A stretch of 26,462 bases of DNA from Clostridiales bacterium (GCA_018366495.1 JAGZHZ010000032.1:1-26462), one strand, 5' to 3'. Shown: positions 6,835 to 15,522, numbered from the stretch's first letter. Numbers and translations are program-made. Notes: generated by a model not told the origin, from the sequence alone.

Positions 6835-8365
6835 TCTTGGTTTAGCAACGGTGGTGTATTTGCCGTATGATGAAGATATAAAATGTGATGATTTAGAGAG
6901 TTATTCGTCTGTATCTTCGTTTGATGATGATATATGGGATCTGGATTTGTACGTAAAGGGGACGCGTAGAAAAATCTACTTTGCAAGTATACCAGCGAAA
7001 TATAGAAATTATGCTAAAGAATATGCGTTACGACGTTTACATCATCTTGTTGCAGCTGCAACAGTTGATTCAAATGTAACTGGTTTAAGATATTTTTTCA
7101 TTTGGATGGATGATAATCACCCTAAACTTCCACTTTTGCGCGTATCAAGTAAACTCATCGATGAATATGAAATGTATCTTAAGTTAGATGGATCAGTTAA
7201 GAAGTCTACAAAAGAAGGAATATGGACAGCGTGCAGTCAGTTTTTTAGAACCATGAAAGGCCATCCGGAATTTCCTGAAAGGTCTCCTGTGCGGAAAGGT
7301 AACCCATTTAGCAGAACCGCAGTGGATAGAATACACGAAGAAAGATATATACCTGACGAAGTCGCAAGGCAACTTGATGTCATATTCCGTGATCAAGAAA
7401 TTCCATTAGCGTTACGTGTATGTTATTGGATTTGCCGGCTGATTCCGTCAAGAATTGGGGAAGTAATTACCATCCCAATTGAGTGCCTACGCAGCTACGG
7501 AGGAGATTATTACATTCTTACTCTTAACATGTTCAAACAAAATGGCGGTTACTTAGTTCCTGAGAAGAGAATGATTCAGATCAAATACAGCGATATGGGA
7601 AAATATCTTGTTGATTTAATAAAAGAACAGCAAATTGTAGCTAATAAATATCAGTATCTATGTAAGGAAAATCAGAAAGATAGGCTATTTATTTATCCAC
7701 CGTATAATTTCTATAAAAATAAAGGGGAAAATGGGAAATATATTGAGTGTGCAAATGTAAAAAAAGTAGAATTGCTATCCGATGTTAATTTTCGAAGGTT
7801 TCTAAAGAATATTTCTTATAGAAATTCTATAAAAGATAAAGACGGCAACGAAGTTACTGTTACTTCACATGCTTTTCGTCATAATGCTATTACGGATCGC
7901 ATCTATGAGAACTTTAATTTATTAGAAATTAAGGATATGACACATCATAAAACGACTGCTATGATTGCGCAAAGCTACGTTCATGCTGATGAAAGTAAGC
8001 TAGTAAAAAAAGCGCAGATGATAACAGGTGAAAGGGATGAGAGGTTTGCTGGAAGAATTATTGCCAATGCAATGAGATTTGACCAGATTCTTAAAATGCC
8101 ACGTTCACAAAGATTAGGACACATCGGTGTGTGCAGTGATGCTACAGGATGTAAGAACGATCTGTATGAGTGTTTAGGCTGCGAATATTTTGTGCCTAAT
8201 ATAGATAACCTAGATGAGTTTATTGCAGACAGAAAGAAATTTGAGGAACAGTTGGCTTTTTATAAGAATATGCCATATATGTTAGAAAACATAAAGGCGA
8301 AAATATCGCAATTAGATGTTGTTATAGAACGAATTCGTAAGTCAATGGAGGATACAAATGAGTAG
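6824..8365 (+). CDS. Tyrosine recombinase 3
   Basis: Third integrase-family protein, 513 residues from ATG 6824. This start has GAGGTGAT just upstream and overlaps the previous stop by 11 bases; a GTG at 6815 is less likely. The catalytic set is complete: Arg210 (PSRIGEV), His349 and Arg352 (SHAFRHNAITD), the His of THHKTTAMIAQ and Tyr385 (SYVHAD). A Cys cluster near the C-terminus (C-x5-C-x6-C-x2-C) parallels that of recombinase 2, and the end looks coiled-coil. Three overlapping tyrosine recombinases in a row are the mark of RIT elements; together with the small gene after it, the set is closest to Tn554-like modules of Firmicutes. Confidence 0.85.
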   Translation: METNLGLATVVYLPYDEDIKCDDLESYSSVSSFDDDIWDLDLYVKGTRRKIYFASIPAKYRNYAKEYALRRLHHLVAAATVDSNVTGLRYFFIWMDDNHPKLPLLRVSSKLIDEYEMYLKLDGSVKKSTKEGIWTACSQFFRTMKGHPEFPERSPVRKGNPFSRTAVDRIHEERYIPDEVARQLDVIFRDQEIPLALRVCYWICRLIPSRIGEVITIPIECLRSYGGDYYILTLNMFKQNGGYLVPEKRMIQIKYSDMGKYLVDLIKEQQIVANKYQYLCKENQKDRLFIYPPYNFYKNKGENGKYIECANVKKVELLSDVNFRRFLKNISYRNSIKDKDGNEVTVTSHAFRHNAITDRIYENFNLLEIKDMTHHKTTAMIAQSYVHADESKLVKKAQMITGERDERFAGRIIANAMRFDQILKMPRSQRLGHIGVCSDATGCKNDLYECLGCEYFVPNIDNLDEFIADRKKFEEQLAFYKNMPYMLENIKAKISQLDVVIERIRKSMEDTNE

Positions 8366-8792
8366 AAATATACCTATAGAGCTTCAGAAGAAGCAAGAAG
8401 CGACTCGAAACAAAACATTAAAACAAATTCAAAAAGCTATCGATGAGCTTAATGAATTTGGAGAAATTGTAACAAAGAAAAGATTGATTGAAATCACAGG
8501 ATTATCGGCATCGACGTTCAGTAAACAACATGTTAAGGATTTGCTTGCTCAGAATAGGGTGTGTCAGTTTAGACCACGTACTAAGTCAGATCCAGATATC
8601 AAAGAAATGATTGAAAGGCACCGTGAAGAAGAAGCGTCACTGAAGGATAAAGAAGTTACAATTCTCAAGCAAAAAATCATTACGTTGCAGACGGAGTTAG
8701 ATACATTGCAGGGAAAATATGATGAGCTTGATGACAAGTATCGCAGAGTTCTTGGTGAATGCCATAAGTTACAACGCAAATGCTGTAATTAA
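8358..8792 (+). CDS. TnpC-like accessory protein (Tn554 third-protein type)
   Basis: A 144-residue basic protein overlapping recombinase 3 by eight bases. Residues ~30-65 (FGEIVTKKRLIEITGLSAST, then FSKQHVKDLL) look like a winged-helix or HTH segment. Residues ~75-140 are a heptad-rich coiled coil (LKQKIITLQTELDTLQGKYD). In Tn554 the corresponding small TnpC influences frequency and orientation of transposition; the same place and architecture suggest the same role here. The assignment is by position and appearance; I could not align it. Confidence 0.7.
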   Translation: MSRNIPIELQKKQEATRNKTLKQIQKAIDELNEFGEIVTKKRLIEITGLSASTFSKQHVKDLLAQNRVCQFRPRTKSDPDIKEMIERHREEEASLKDKEVTILKQKIITLQTELDTLQGKYDELDDKYRRVLGECHKLQRKCCN

Positions 8793-8815
8793 GTGGAAAC
8801 CTAAAAGATTAAATA

Positions 8816-8866
8816 TATCTAAACACAATATATCGTGTAGATAATTCATCAATAATGATGTATAAT
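8816..8866 (+). promoter_or_regulatory. Cargo promoter overlapping a near-copy of the transposon's right end
   Basis: TATAAT (8861-8866) with TAGATA (8838-8843) 17 bases upstream is a plausible sigma-A promoter for the cargo operon. The sequence at 8816-8842 matches the right end at 14561-14587 at about 22 of 27 positions, including TATCTAAA and AATATATCGTG. A recombinase that binds the right end could therefore also bind here and affect cargo expression. Confidence 0.6.
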
Positions 8867-8939
8867 AAATATAGCAATAATTACGATAAATACAAGAAAG
8901 GGCTGTGGTTTGCAAGCACAACGATTTGGAGAGATCTGA

Positions 8940-9893
8940 ATGGATAAATTAATTGATATTAACGCGTATCCCGTAAAGGATATCTTGAAGATCCTTCTTC
9001 AAGATAAATCAACAAAAAAGAATATTATCTGGGCCACGGACATCTATAGCAAATATGGTCCAGGCTTCGACGATAAGAATCACATTGAACAGTCGCTATT
9101 TAATAAGGCAAACGATTTTGTGCTGCTCTCCCGTATCAGCAAGACGCTTGAAGAACAACAGGAACGTACCCGTAAGAAGGCAGAGGTTATGACTCCCGTG
9201 TGGCTTTGCAATAAAATGAACAATCATGCGGATGAGCAGTGGTTTGGGTGTAAAGATGTATTTAATCATGAGAACGATGACAATACATGGACTGTCAACG
9301 AAGATAAAATCTCCTTCGATGGAAAACGTACATGGAAGAAATACGTGGATTCTCGAAGACTAGAGATTACATGTGGAGAAGCGCCATATCTCGTTTCTCG
9401 TTATGATACGACAACTGGAGAGTTGATTGTGCCACCTATTCGTAGAATTGGTTTTTTGGATCGTAAACTTCGCGTCGTAAACGAAAATACGTCCACAGAA
9501 GAAGAATGGCTGAAATGGGCGATTAGAGCGATACAGAGCTGCTATGGTTATGAATACCAGGGAGACAACCTGCTGATTGCCCGTATCAATGTTCTTTTAT
9601 CGTTCTATGAATATTTTACTGATCGATGGCATCATGATCCGGACAAGAAGACGCTAACCAATATAGCAAATATCATAAGCTGGAACATCTGGCAGATGGA
9701 TGGCTTGAAAGATACTGTTCCGTTGGGAAAACCATATGAAGAGAACCACCAGATGTCATTGTTTGAATTAATGGAATTTGAAGATGAAACAACACAATCA
9801 CAGGAAACAACACCAGAAGCCGTTCCATGCAGGATCTATAACTGGAGATCGAACGAATCGTTGTTGTTTATGGATTGCAAGAAGAAAGGATAA
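8940..9893 (+). CDS. DNA adenine methylase subunit 1: SAM-binding half (motifs X and I, no NPPY)
   Basis: A 317-residue restriction-modification subunit. KKAEVMTPVWLCNKMNN (about 78-94) resembles the segment before motif I in Eco57I/type I-like N6-adenine methylases. LEITCGEAPYLVSRYD (141-156) has the motif I form (TCGEAPYL in place of the usual PxCGxGxFL). IGFLDRKLRVV and LLIARINVLLSFYEY follow as probable motif II/III parts. No NPPY occurs; the protein ends in a Glu/Thr-rich tail. The next gene begins five bases later and supplies the NPPY half, so the two probably assemble into one methylase. It is the first cargo gene, behind its own promoter and a GGAGAG ribosome site. Confidence 0.75.
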   Translation: MDKLIDINAYPVKDILKILLQDKSTKKNIIWATDIYSKYGPGFDDKNHIEQSLFNKANDFVLLSRISKTLEEQQERTRKKAEVMTPVWLCNKMNNHADEQWFGCKDVFNHENDDNTWTVNEDKISFDGKRTWKKYVDSRRLEITCGEAPYLVSRYDTTTGELIVPPIRRIGFLDRKLRVVNENTSTEEEWLKWAIRAIQSCYGYEYQGDNLLIARINVLLSFYEYFTDRWHHDPDKKTLTNIANIISWNIWQMDGLKDTVPLGKPYEENHQMSLFELMEFEDETTQSQETTPEAVPCRIYNWRSNESLLFMDCKKKG

Positions 9894-9898
9894 AGAGT

Positions 9899-10972
9899 AT
9901 GAGTAAGAAATTATTTGATTTTTGTATTGGAAATCCACCATATCAAGAATCATATCAAGGAGATTCGACTGGAGCAAATTCAGTGTATGACAAATTTATT
10001 GATGCGTCTTACGAAGTATCAGATAAAGTTGAGCTTATTCATCCCGCACGTTTCTTGTTCAATGCTGGGTCCACTCCTAAAGCATGGAACGAAAAAATGC
10101 TTAAAGATGAACATTTAAAAGTGATGCACTATGAAGCCGATGCATCAAAAATTTTTCCAAATACGGACATAAAAGGCGGCGTTGCTATCACATATCATGA
10201 TTTGGAGAAAAATTATGGGGCAATTGACATCTTTACTCCGTATGAGCAGTTAAACAAAATTGTTCATAAAGTGATTAACTTTTCTAATTTCACAAGCATA
10301 AGTGCCATTGCGGTAACAAGTAGTGCTTATCATTTTACTGAAGACCTTCATACAGATCATCCAGAACTAAAAAAACGTACTATTGTTGTCAAAGGAAAAA
10401 GACAACCATTATTGAGTAAAGGTCACGAATACGATCTTAAATCAAGTATCTTTGAAAAGATTCCAGAGGTTTTTTTAGAAACAAAGCCAAATGATAATGA
10501 AGAGTATATCCAAATTCTTGGACGTGATAGCAAAGGTAGATCTAAAAAATATATCAAAAGAAGATATGTTAATACAGTCAAAAACTTGGATGTATATAAG
10601 ATCTTCTTACCTAAAGCAAGCGGGAATGGGCATTTCGGCGAGGTTATTACAGATCCCACTCTTGAGCCTCCAGGAGTAGGGGCGACAGAGACATTCTATA
10701 GTTTAGGATTATGCTCTAATGAAAGTGAAGCTTTGCATATTCAGTTATACATAAAGACTAAATTCGCAAGAGCATTACTTAATGTCCTGAAAATCACGCA
10801 GGATGTTAATCCGGGTAAGTGGAAATATGTTCCTATGCAAGATTTTTCTGATAAGTCCGACATCGATTGGTCAAAATCAATCCATGATATTGATTTACAG
10901 CTTTATAGAAAATACGGATTAAGTGCTGAAGAAGTTGCATTTATCGAAACTAATGTAAAGGAGATGGAATAA
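9899..10972 (+). CDS. DNA adenine methylase subunit 2: catalytic half with NPPY (Eco57I-like)
   Basis: The protein starts almost at the catalytic motif: FCIGNPPYQES with N12-P13-P14-Y15, the motif IV of N6-adenine methylases. There is no SAM-binding motif I before it, so it cannot be a complete enzyme alone. The following ~100 residues (SVYDKFIDASYEVSDKVELI, HPARFLFNAG, PNTDIKGGVAITYHD) match the region after NPPY in Eco57I-type and type I methylases. The remaining ~230 residues should include target recognition. The frame is open from 9875, but ATG 9899 has AAAGGA upstream and lies just past the previous stop, so it is chosen. Expected partner: subunit 1. A second possible partner is the C-terminus of the helicase next door. 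Confidence 0.78.
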   Translation: MSKKLFDFCIGNPPYQESYQGDSTGANSVYDKFIDASYEVSDKVELIHPARFLFNAGSTPKAWNEKMLKDEHLKVMHYEADASKIFPNTDIKGGVAITYHDLEKNYGAIDIFTPYEQLNKIVHKVINFSNFTSISAIAVTSSAYHFTEDLHTDHPELKKRTIVVKGKRQPLLSKGHEYDLKSSIFEKIPEVFLETKPNDNEEYIQILGRDSKGRSKKYIKRRYVNTVKNLDVYKIFLPKASGNGHFGEVITDPTLEPPGVGATETFYSLGLCSNESEALHIQLYIKTKFARALLNVLKITQDVNPGKWKYVPMQDFSDKSDIDWSKSIHDIDLQLYRKYGLSAEEVAFIETNVKEME

Positions 10973-10973
10973 T

Positions 10974-13900
10974 ATGGCTCCTAAAATTACTATTCAAACC
11001 ACAAAAAAAGTTGTGCCAATTATTTATTGCTATACAACTCCTGAAATTGCCCGTCATAACGGTTGGGTAAAAATTGGTTATTCAGAACAAGATGCTGAGA
11101 AACGTATCGGTCAGCAAACACATACGGCAGATATTGAATACCATATTGAATGGTCAAAAAACGCAACATTTGACGATGGATCAGGCGAACTTTTCAGGGA
11201 TTCTGATTTCCATTCCTATCTTACGAAATGTGGCGTTAAGCGCCAAAAAGGTACTGAATGGTTCCAAATTAGTCCTGCTCAGGCAAAGGCAAGACTTGAT
11301 GAATTCCGTGAAAATAGAGGAATTAAGAAGTCTGACGGTGTTATTCCATACCGACTTCGTAATGAGCAAAATGAAGCTGTAGAACGTGCGCAGGATTATT
11401 TCACAATTCATGAACGTGGGGAATTTTTATATAACGCTAAACCTCGTTTCGGTAAGACATTAACAGTATATGATCTTGCAAAGAGAATGCATCTTGAAAA
11501 GGTTCTTATTGTTACAAATCGTCCTGCCATCGCTAATAGCTGGTATGAGGATTATTGCAAGTTCCTCGGTACTGAATCCGGGTTTTCATTTGTCAGCGAA
11601 GTAGATGCGTTGAAAACACAGCCACACGTGTTATCTCGAAGACAATATACGGATGCTTTAATCAAGGGGAATGTACGTGAAAATTGCATTGAATTTATTT
11701 CTCTACAAGATTTGAAAGGCTCTGTGTACTTTGGTGGACACTTCAATAAGCTTGAAGAAGTAGCCCATATGGAATGGGATATGCTTGTTATTGATGAAGC
11801 TCATGAAGGTGTTGATACATATAAAACAGATATCGCATTCGACCGCATCAAGAGAAAGTATACGCTTCATCTTTCAGGAACGCCGTTTAAGGCTCTTGCA
11901 AACGAGAAGTTCCCGGCAAACGCTATTTATAACTGGACTTATGCTGATGAACAGAGGGCGAAGGCAAATTGGAAATCGGTAGAAGGTGATCCGAACCCTT
12001 ATGAGAATTTACCTCAGTTAAATATGTTCACATATCAGATGAGTGAAATCATTCGTGATGAACTTAGTCAGGGGGTTGAAGTAAACGGCGAAATCGAAGA
12101 ATACGCCTTTGATTTAAACGAATTCTTTACAACTAATGAACGTGGATTCTTTGTCCATAATAGTTCTGTAGATAAATTCTTAGATGCTATGACAATGCAG
12201 ACTAAGTTCCCATTTTCTACACCAGAGCTTAGAGATGAATTAAAACATACATTATGGCTTCTTAACCGCGTAGACAGTGCAAAAGCACTTGCGAAGAAAC
12301 TTGAAAAACATTCCGTCTTCAAGGATTATAAAGTAATTCTTGCTGCAGGTGATGGGCGCCTTGATGACGAAGAAGAAGCACAAAAATCATTCGATAAGGT
12401 AAAAGATGCCATCAATACTTATGACAAAACAATTACGCTTTCTGTAGGTCAGTTAACGACTGGTGTAACTATTCCAGAATGGACTGCAGTAATGATGCTT
12501 TCTAGCATCAAGAGTCCTGGATTATATATGCAGGCAGCGTTTAGAGCACAAAATCCATGCTTATTCTCAAACGGTAGTGAATTCTTCCGTAAGAAAGATG
12601 CTTACGTATTTGACTTTGACCCGGCAAGAACACTTATTATTTTTGAGCAGTTTGCAAATGATTTGTCTTCTGATACGTCTGGCGGAAAAGGCGATACCGG
12701 GACTCGTGAAGATCACGTCCGCGAGCTGTTGAACTTCTTCCCTGTTATTGGAGAGGATGAGGATGGTGAAATGATTGCATTAGATGCAGCCAAAGTATTG
12801 TCTATCCCAAGAAAAATCAAGTCGAAAGAAGTAGTTCGTAGAGGATTCATGAGCGACTTCTTATTCCAGAATGTTAGCAATGTATTCCGTGCTCCACAGG
12901 CTGTTATTGATATGATTCAACAGATGGAACCAGCAAAAGATCCAGGTCCACTTGCAGGTGTTACTCCTTCTACAGGAAAAGACCTGGATATTAATGATGA
13001 TGGTGAGGTAGAATTGCCAGATGAAATGGTTATTGGAGAGGCAGCAGAACTTTTTGGAGAAAAGATTTTTGACAATGTTGACGTGCATGACACTCTAAAC
13101 GATATCATTGAATCCACTCCGGATAAGCCTCAAACAAAAACAGATATTGAAGCACAGAAGCAACTTGAACAGTTAAAAAAAGCTTTTAAAGAGCAAGTTA
13201 CTAAGCCTATTATGGATACAGCAACACAAAAGTATGGAGATGATATGTCATCTCATGCTGCGAAAAAGATTGAAAACAAGATCAATACAGCTGCTGACTC
13301 TGCTCTTGAATACGAATTTGGAAGTTACAAAGTAGAACAAAATTCTATCGAGGCGGATAGACAAAATGAGATTTCAGCCGCAACGTCTGAAGAAGAAGTT
13401 ATTGAAATCAATAACACCTTCGATAAGAGGCAAAAAGAGGCTTCTGAGGCGTTTAAAGAACGCGTGGGTAAAACTATCGATACTATGGTAAAAGACGCTG
13501 GAGAGACCGTTGTACGCGATGTAGAGACTGAAAAGAAGGAAAAGACTAAACGTACTATCGAAGATTCCATTAAGGACCATTTACGTGGATTCTCGCGTAC
13601 AATTCCATCGTTCTTAATGGCGTATGGTGATGATAACACGACATTGGAAACATTTGACCTTATTATTCCAGATCAAGTGTTTATTGATGTTACAAGTATC
13701 ACCCTTGAACAGTTTAGATTCCTTCGTGATGGTGGTGATTATCAGAATGAAGAAACTGGTGCAACGGAGCGCTTTGAGGGGCATCTGTTCGATCCTATTG
13801 TATTCAATGACTCTGTGAAAGAGTTCCTGGGACTTAAGGTCAAACTTGCAGATTATTTCGATGTAGCTAATGAAGAAGATATCTTTGATTACATTCCACC

Positions 13901-14324
13901 ACAAAAGACGAACCAAATCTTCACACCTAAACCTACGGTGAAGGACATGGTTGATCGTCTTGAAGGAGAAAACCCTGGCTGTTTTGATGACCCTGATAAG
14001 ACATTTGTTGACCTTTATATGAAGTCTGGTATGTATATTACAGAAATTGTGAAACGTCTGTATCAGAGCGAACGCATGAAAGCTCTATACCCAGACAGAA
14101 AAGAACGTTTGAACCATATCTTCGCTAAACAGGTATATGGCCTTGCTCCAACAGAGATTATTTATAGGATTTGTTTGGCATATATCATGGGATTCAGCAA
14201 CGAGATTAAAATCGAGAAACATAATATTAAGCTTTGTGATGCCTTAGAATACGCTAAAAACGGTACTCTTGAGGACAAGTTGGAGGAATTGTTCCCTGAA
14301 CTTGCAAACAAGGAGGGATGCTAA
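10974..14324 (+). CDS. GIY-YIG nuclease / SF2 helicase / degenerate methylase-half fusion
   Basis: An 1116-residue protein, probably the restriction subunit. Residues ~14-95 are a GIY-YIG (T5orf172-like) nuclease domain: IIYCYTTPE, GWVKIGYS, DAEKRI with Arg44, and a candidate metal-binding Glu72. The SF2 helicase follows: AKPRFGKTLT (Walker A Lys161), VTNRPAIANSW, DEAH at 274-277, LSGTPFKAL, and a later VGQLTTGVTIPEW and AAFRAQNP. Residues ~700-900 are charged and helical. The C-terminus repeats methylase-like features: NQIFTPKPTVKDMVDRL (from 980), FVDLYMKSGMYITEI (1011-1025, motif I position but degenerate), VYGLAPTEIIYRICL, then IKLCDAL, and stops before any NPPY. It starts two bases after subunit 2, so the genes are co-transcribed. 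The nuclease could cut DNA after ATP-driven translocation. Confidence 0.8.
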   Translation: MAPKITIQTTKKVVPIIYCYTTPEIARHNGWVKIGYSEQDAEKRIGQQTHTADIEYHIEWSKNATFDDGSGELFRDSDFHSYLTKCGVKRQKGTEWFQISPAQAKARLDEFRENRGIKKSDGVIPYRLRNEQNEAVERAQDYFTIHERGEFLYNAKPRFGKTLTVYDLAKRMHLEKVLIVTNRPAIANSWYEDYCKFLGTESGFSFVSEVDALKTQPHVLSRRQYTDALIKGNVRENCIEFISLQDLKGSVYFGGHFNKLEEVAHMEWDMLVIDEAHEGVDTYKTDIAFDRIKRKYTLHLSGTPFKALANEKFPANAIYNWTYADEQRAKANWKSVEGDPNPYENLPQLNMFTYQMSEIIRDELSQGVEVNGEIEEYAFDLNEFFTTNERGFFVHNSSVDKFLDAMTMQTKFPFSTPELRDELKHTLWLLNRVDSAKALAKKLEKHSVFKDYKVILAAGDGRLDDEEEAQKSFDKVKDAINTYDKTITLSVGQLTTGVTIPEWTAVMMLSSIKSPGLYMQAAFRAQNPCLFSNGSEFFRKKDAYVFDFDPARTLIIFEQFANDLSSDTSGGKGDTGTREDHVRELLNFFPVIGEDEDGEMIALDAAKVLSIPRKIKSKEVVRRGFMSDFLFQNVSNVFRAPQAVIDMIQQMEPAKDPGPLAGVTPSTGKDLDINDDGEVELPDEMVIGEAAELFGEKIFDNVDVHDTLNDIIESTPDKPQTKTDIEAQKQLEQLKKAFKEQVTKPIMDTATQKYGDDMSSHAAKKIENKINTAADSALEYEFGSYKVEQNSIEADRQNEISAATSEEEVIEINNTFDKRQKEASEAFKERVGKTIDTMVKDAGETVVRDVETEKKEKTKRTIEDSIKDHLRGFSRTIPSFLMAYGDDNTTLETFDLIIPDQVFIDVTSITLEQFRFLRDGGDYQNEETGATERFEGHLFDPIVFNDSVKEFLGLKVKLADYFDVANEEDIFDYIPPQKTNQIFTPKPTVKDMVDRLEGENPGCFDDPDKTFVDLYMKSGMYITEIVKRLYQSERMKALYPDRKERLNHIFAKQVYGLAPTEIIYRICLAYIMGFSNEIKIEKHNIKLCDALEYAKNGTLEDKLEELFPELANKEGC

Positions 14325-14506
14325 TGCCAAGACAGAAAAAAGACGCTAAGATTTTAAATATTAAGTTGGCAACAGCAATCAATGAAAAACTTGAACGCTT
14401 CTGTGAAGAGTCGGGGCAATCTAAAACGGTTGCTGTGGAGCGCTTTCTTGATAAGTGTCTTAATGAGTATTTTGAAAAACCGGAAGCAGAGCGTAAAATT
14501 TACTAA
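14324..14506 (+). CDS. Small ribbon-helix-helix-like protein
   Basis: Sixty residues from ATG 14324, which overlaps the helicase stop (TAATG) and has AGGAGGG at 14311-14317; the in-frame ATG at 14318 is too close to that site. The sequence, KILNIKLATAINEKLERFCE then ESGQSKTVAVERFLDKCL, has the short beta strand plus two helices of RHH/CopG-type DNA-binding proteins. It could autoregulate the cargo operon or serve as an accessory subunit. Identification rests on fold-like pattern only. Confidence 0.6.
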   Translation: MPRQKKDAKILNIKLATAINEKLERFCEESGQSKTVAVERFLDKCLNEYFEKPEAERKIY

Positions 14507-14511
14507 TGAAA

Positions 14512-14538
14512 GGGTCGCCACAGTGGCGGCCTTTTTTT
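14512..14538 (+). terminator. Terminator of the cargo operon
   Basis: GGTCGCCA pairs with TGGCGGCC around a three-base loop, followed by seven T. It lies six bases after the last cargo stop and about 80 bases before the transposon's right end. Confidence 0.85.
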
Positions 14539-14560
14539 ATACGTTCAATGAGTGTATTTA

Positions 14561-14623
14561 TATCTAAATAAAATATATCGTGCATATGTATCGTGTATAT
14601 CGTATATATACATATAAGAGGGG
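14561..14623 (-). repeat. Right transposon end: TATCGT repeats, inverted repeat, GAGGGG core
   Basis: TATCGT occurs at 14576, 14589 and 14598, forming probable recombinase arm sites. TACATATAA (14609-14617) is the exact inverse of the left-end repeat, and GAGGGG (14618-14623) is the second copy of the core. The outer part, 14561-14587, recurs internally at 8816. Confidence 0.8.
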
Positions 14624-15522
14624 GAAATCATTTTATTGAGATTGATCAATCTTCAGATGGATTTTACTATTTGATTATTCATTCTGGAAGCAGAAATCTG
14701 GGAAAGCAGGTAGCTGAGCATTATCAGCAGCTGGCGATAGACCTTCAAATGGGAAAGGAAGAGTATTTTCACCAAAGAGATGAGATTATCCGCAGTTATA
14801 AGGATATGGGAAGGCGTTCTGAGATTCAGGAAGAATTACAAAAATTAAAACAGAATTTCAAGACGAAAAGTTTATTGGTGCCAGAGGATATTTGCTGGCT
14901 GTATGGCAACTTTTTGGAGGACTATCTGCATGATGTGGAGATCTGTCAAAAGTTTGCAAAGAGAAGCAGAGAGCGTATGGCAGAGATTATCATTGAAAAA
15001 ACGGGAATGAAAGCGGTGGAAGCTTTCCACACGATCCATAATTATATTGATATAAAAGAAATGATTCTTAGAAAGGGAGCGATTGCTGCACATAAGGGAG
15101 AAAAGGTTCTGATACCGATTAATATGAGAGATGGATCTGTTATTGCGATCGGCAAGGGAAATCCTGAGTGGAATTACTCAGCACCTCATGGAGCTGCCAG
15201 GATCATGTCTAGAACGAAAGCAAAGGAATTATTGAATATGACAGAATATAAGGATGCTATGAAGGGAATTTATACAACCTCTGTCAATGAAGCAACGTTG
15301 GATGAAGCGCCTATGGCATATAAATCATTGGAAGATATTATAGATGTGATCCGTGACTCTGTGGAAGTGCTGGATATTATGAAGCCTGTATATAATTTTA
15401 AAGCATCGAACGATGACATACTTTGGAAAAAGAAAAAGGAGCTAAAAAATGGAGAAGCTGATTGTGAGCAAATTGCAGGAGATGGAAGAAAAAGAGAATA
15501 TTCGGATTTTATTGGCGGTTGA
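14618..15522 (+). pseudogene. rtcB: rtcB fragment (C-terminal two thirds), right of the transposon
   Basis: The frame resumes at GGNHFIEIDQ, where the Asn and His belong to the GTP/Mn site of RtcB, and continues through LIIHSGSRNLGKQVAEHY, IHNYIDI and APHGAARIMSRTKA, which holds the His that is guanylylated in RtcB. Without residues 1-130 and with 10.9 kb in between it cannot yield an active ligase. An upstream in-frame TTG or ATG in the transposon end (14593) could start a peptide, but no ribosome site supports it. The C-terminus runs about 40 residues beyond the usual NFKA end and overlaps the next gene by 74 bases, which suggests a lost stop or small frameshift. Confidence 0.88.

Larger units (their letters stand above)
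3740..14623 (+). mobile_element. Tn554/RIT-like transposon with restriction-modification cargo, inserted in rtcB
   Basis: The ends are set by the split rtcB frame. Left of 3740 the gene reads to GAGGGG (3734-3739). The same six bases recur at 14618-14623, followed by GAAATCATTTTATTGAG, the next rtcB codons. One GAGGGG plus the element makes 10,884 bp; joining the flanks restores GTLGGGNHFIEI. Just inside are perfect 9-bp inverted repeats, TTATATGTA (3740-3748) and TACATATAA (14609-14617). Tn554 also recombines through a six-base core at a conserved gene. Order inside: promoter and attenuator, three overlapping tyrosine-recombinase genes, a TnpC-like gene, then a cargo operon of two methylase halves, a nuclease-helicase and an RHH-like protein, closed by a terminator. 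No conjugation genes are present. Confidence 0.88.

Noticed and set aside
8940..14506. Cargo as BREX, DISARM or a single-chain type I (LlaGI-like) system
   Set aside because: There is no PglZ, BrxC, DUF1998 or PLD protein, and methylase and helicase are not one complete chain; only the general helicase-plus-methylase theme is shared.
3740..14623. Element as an integrative conjugative element
   Set aside because: No relaxase, coupling protein or type IV secretion gene is present; the gene set is transposon-like.
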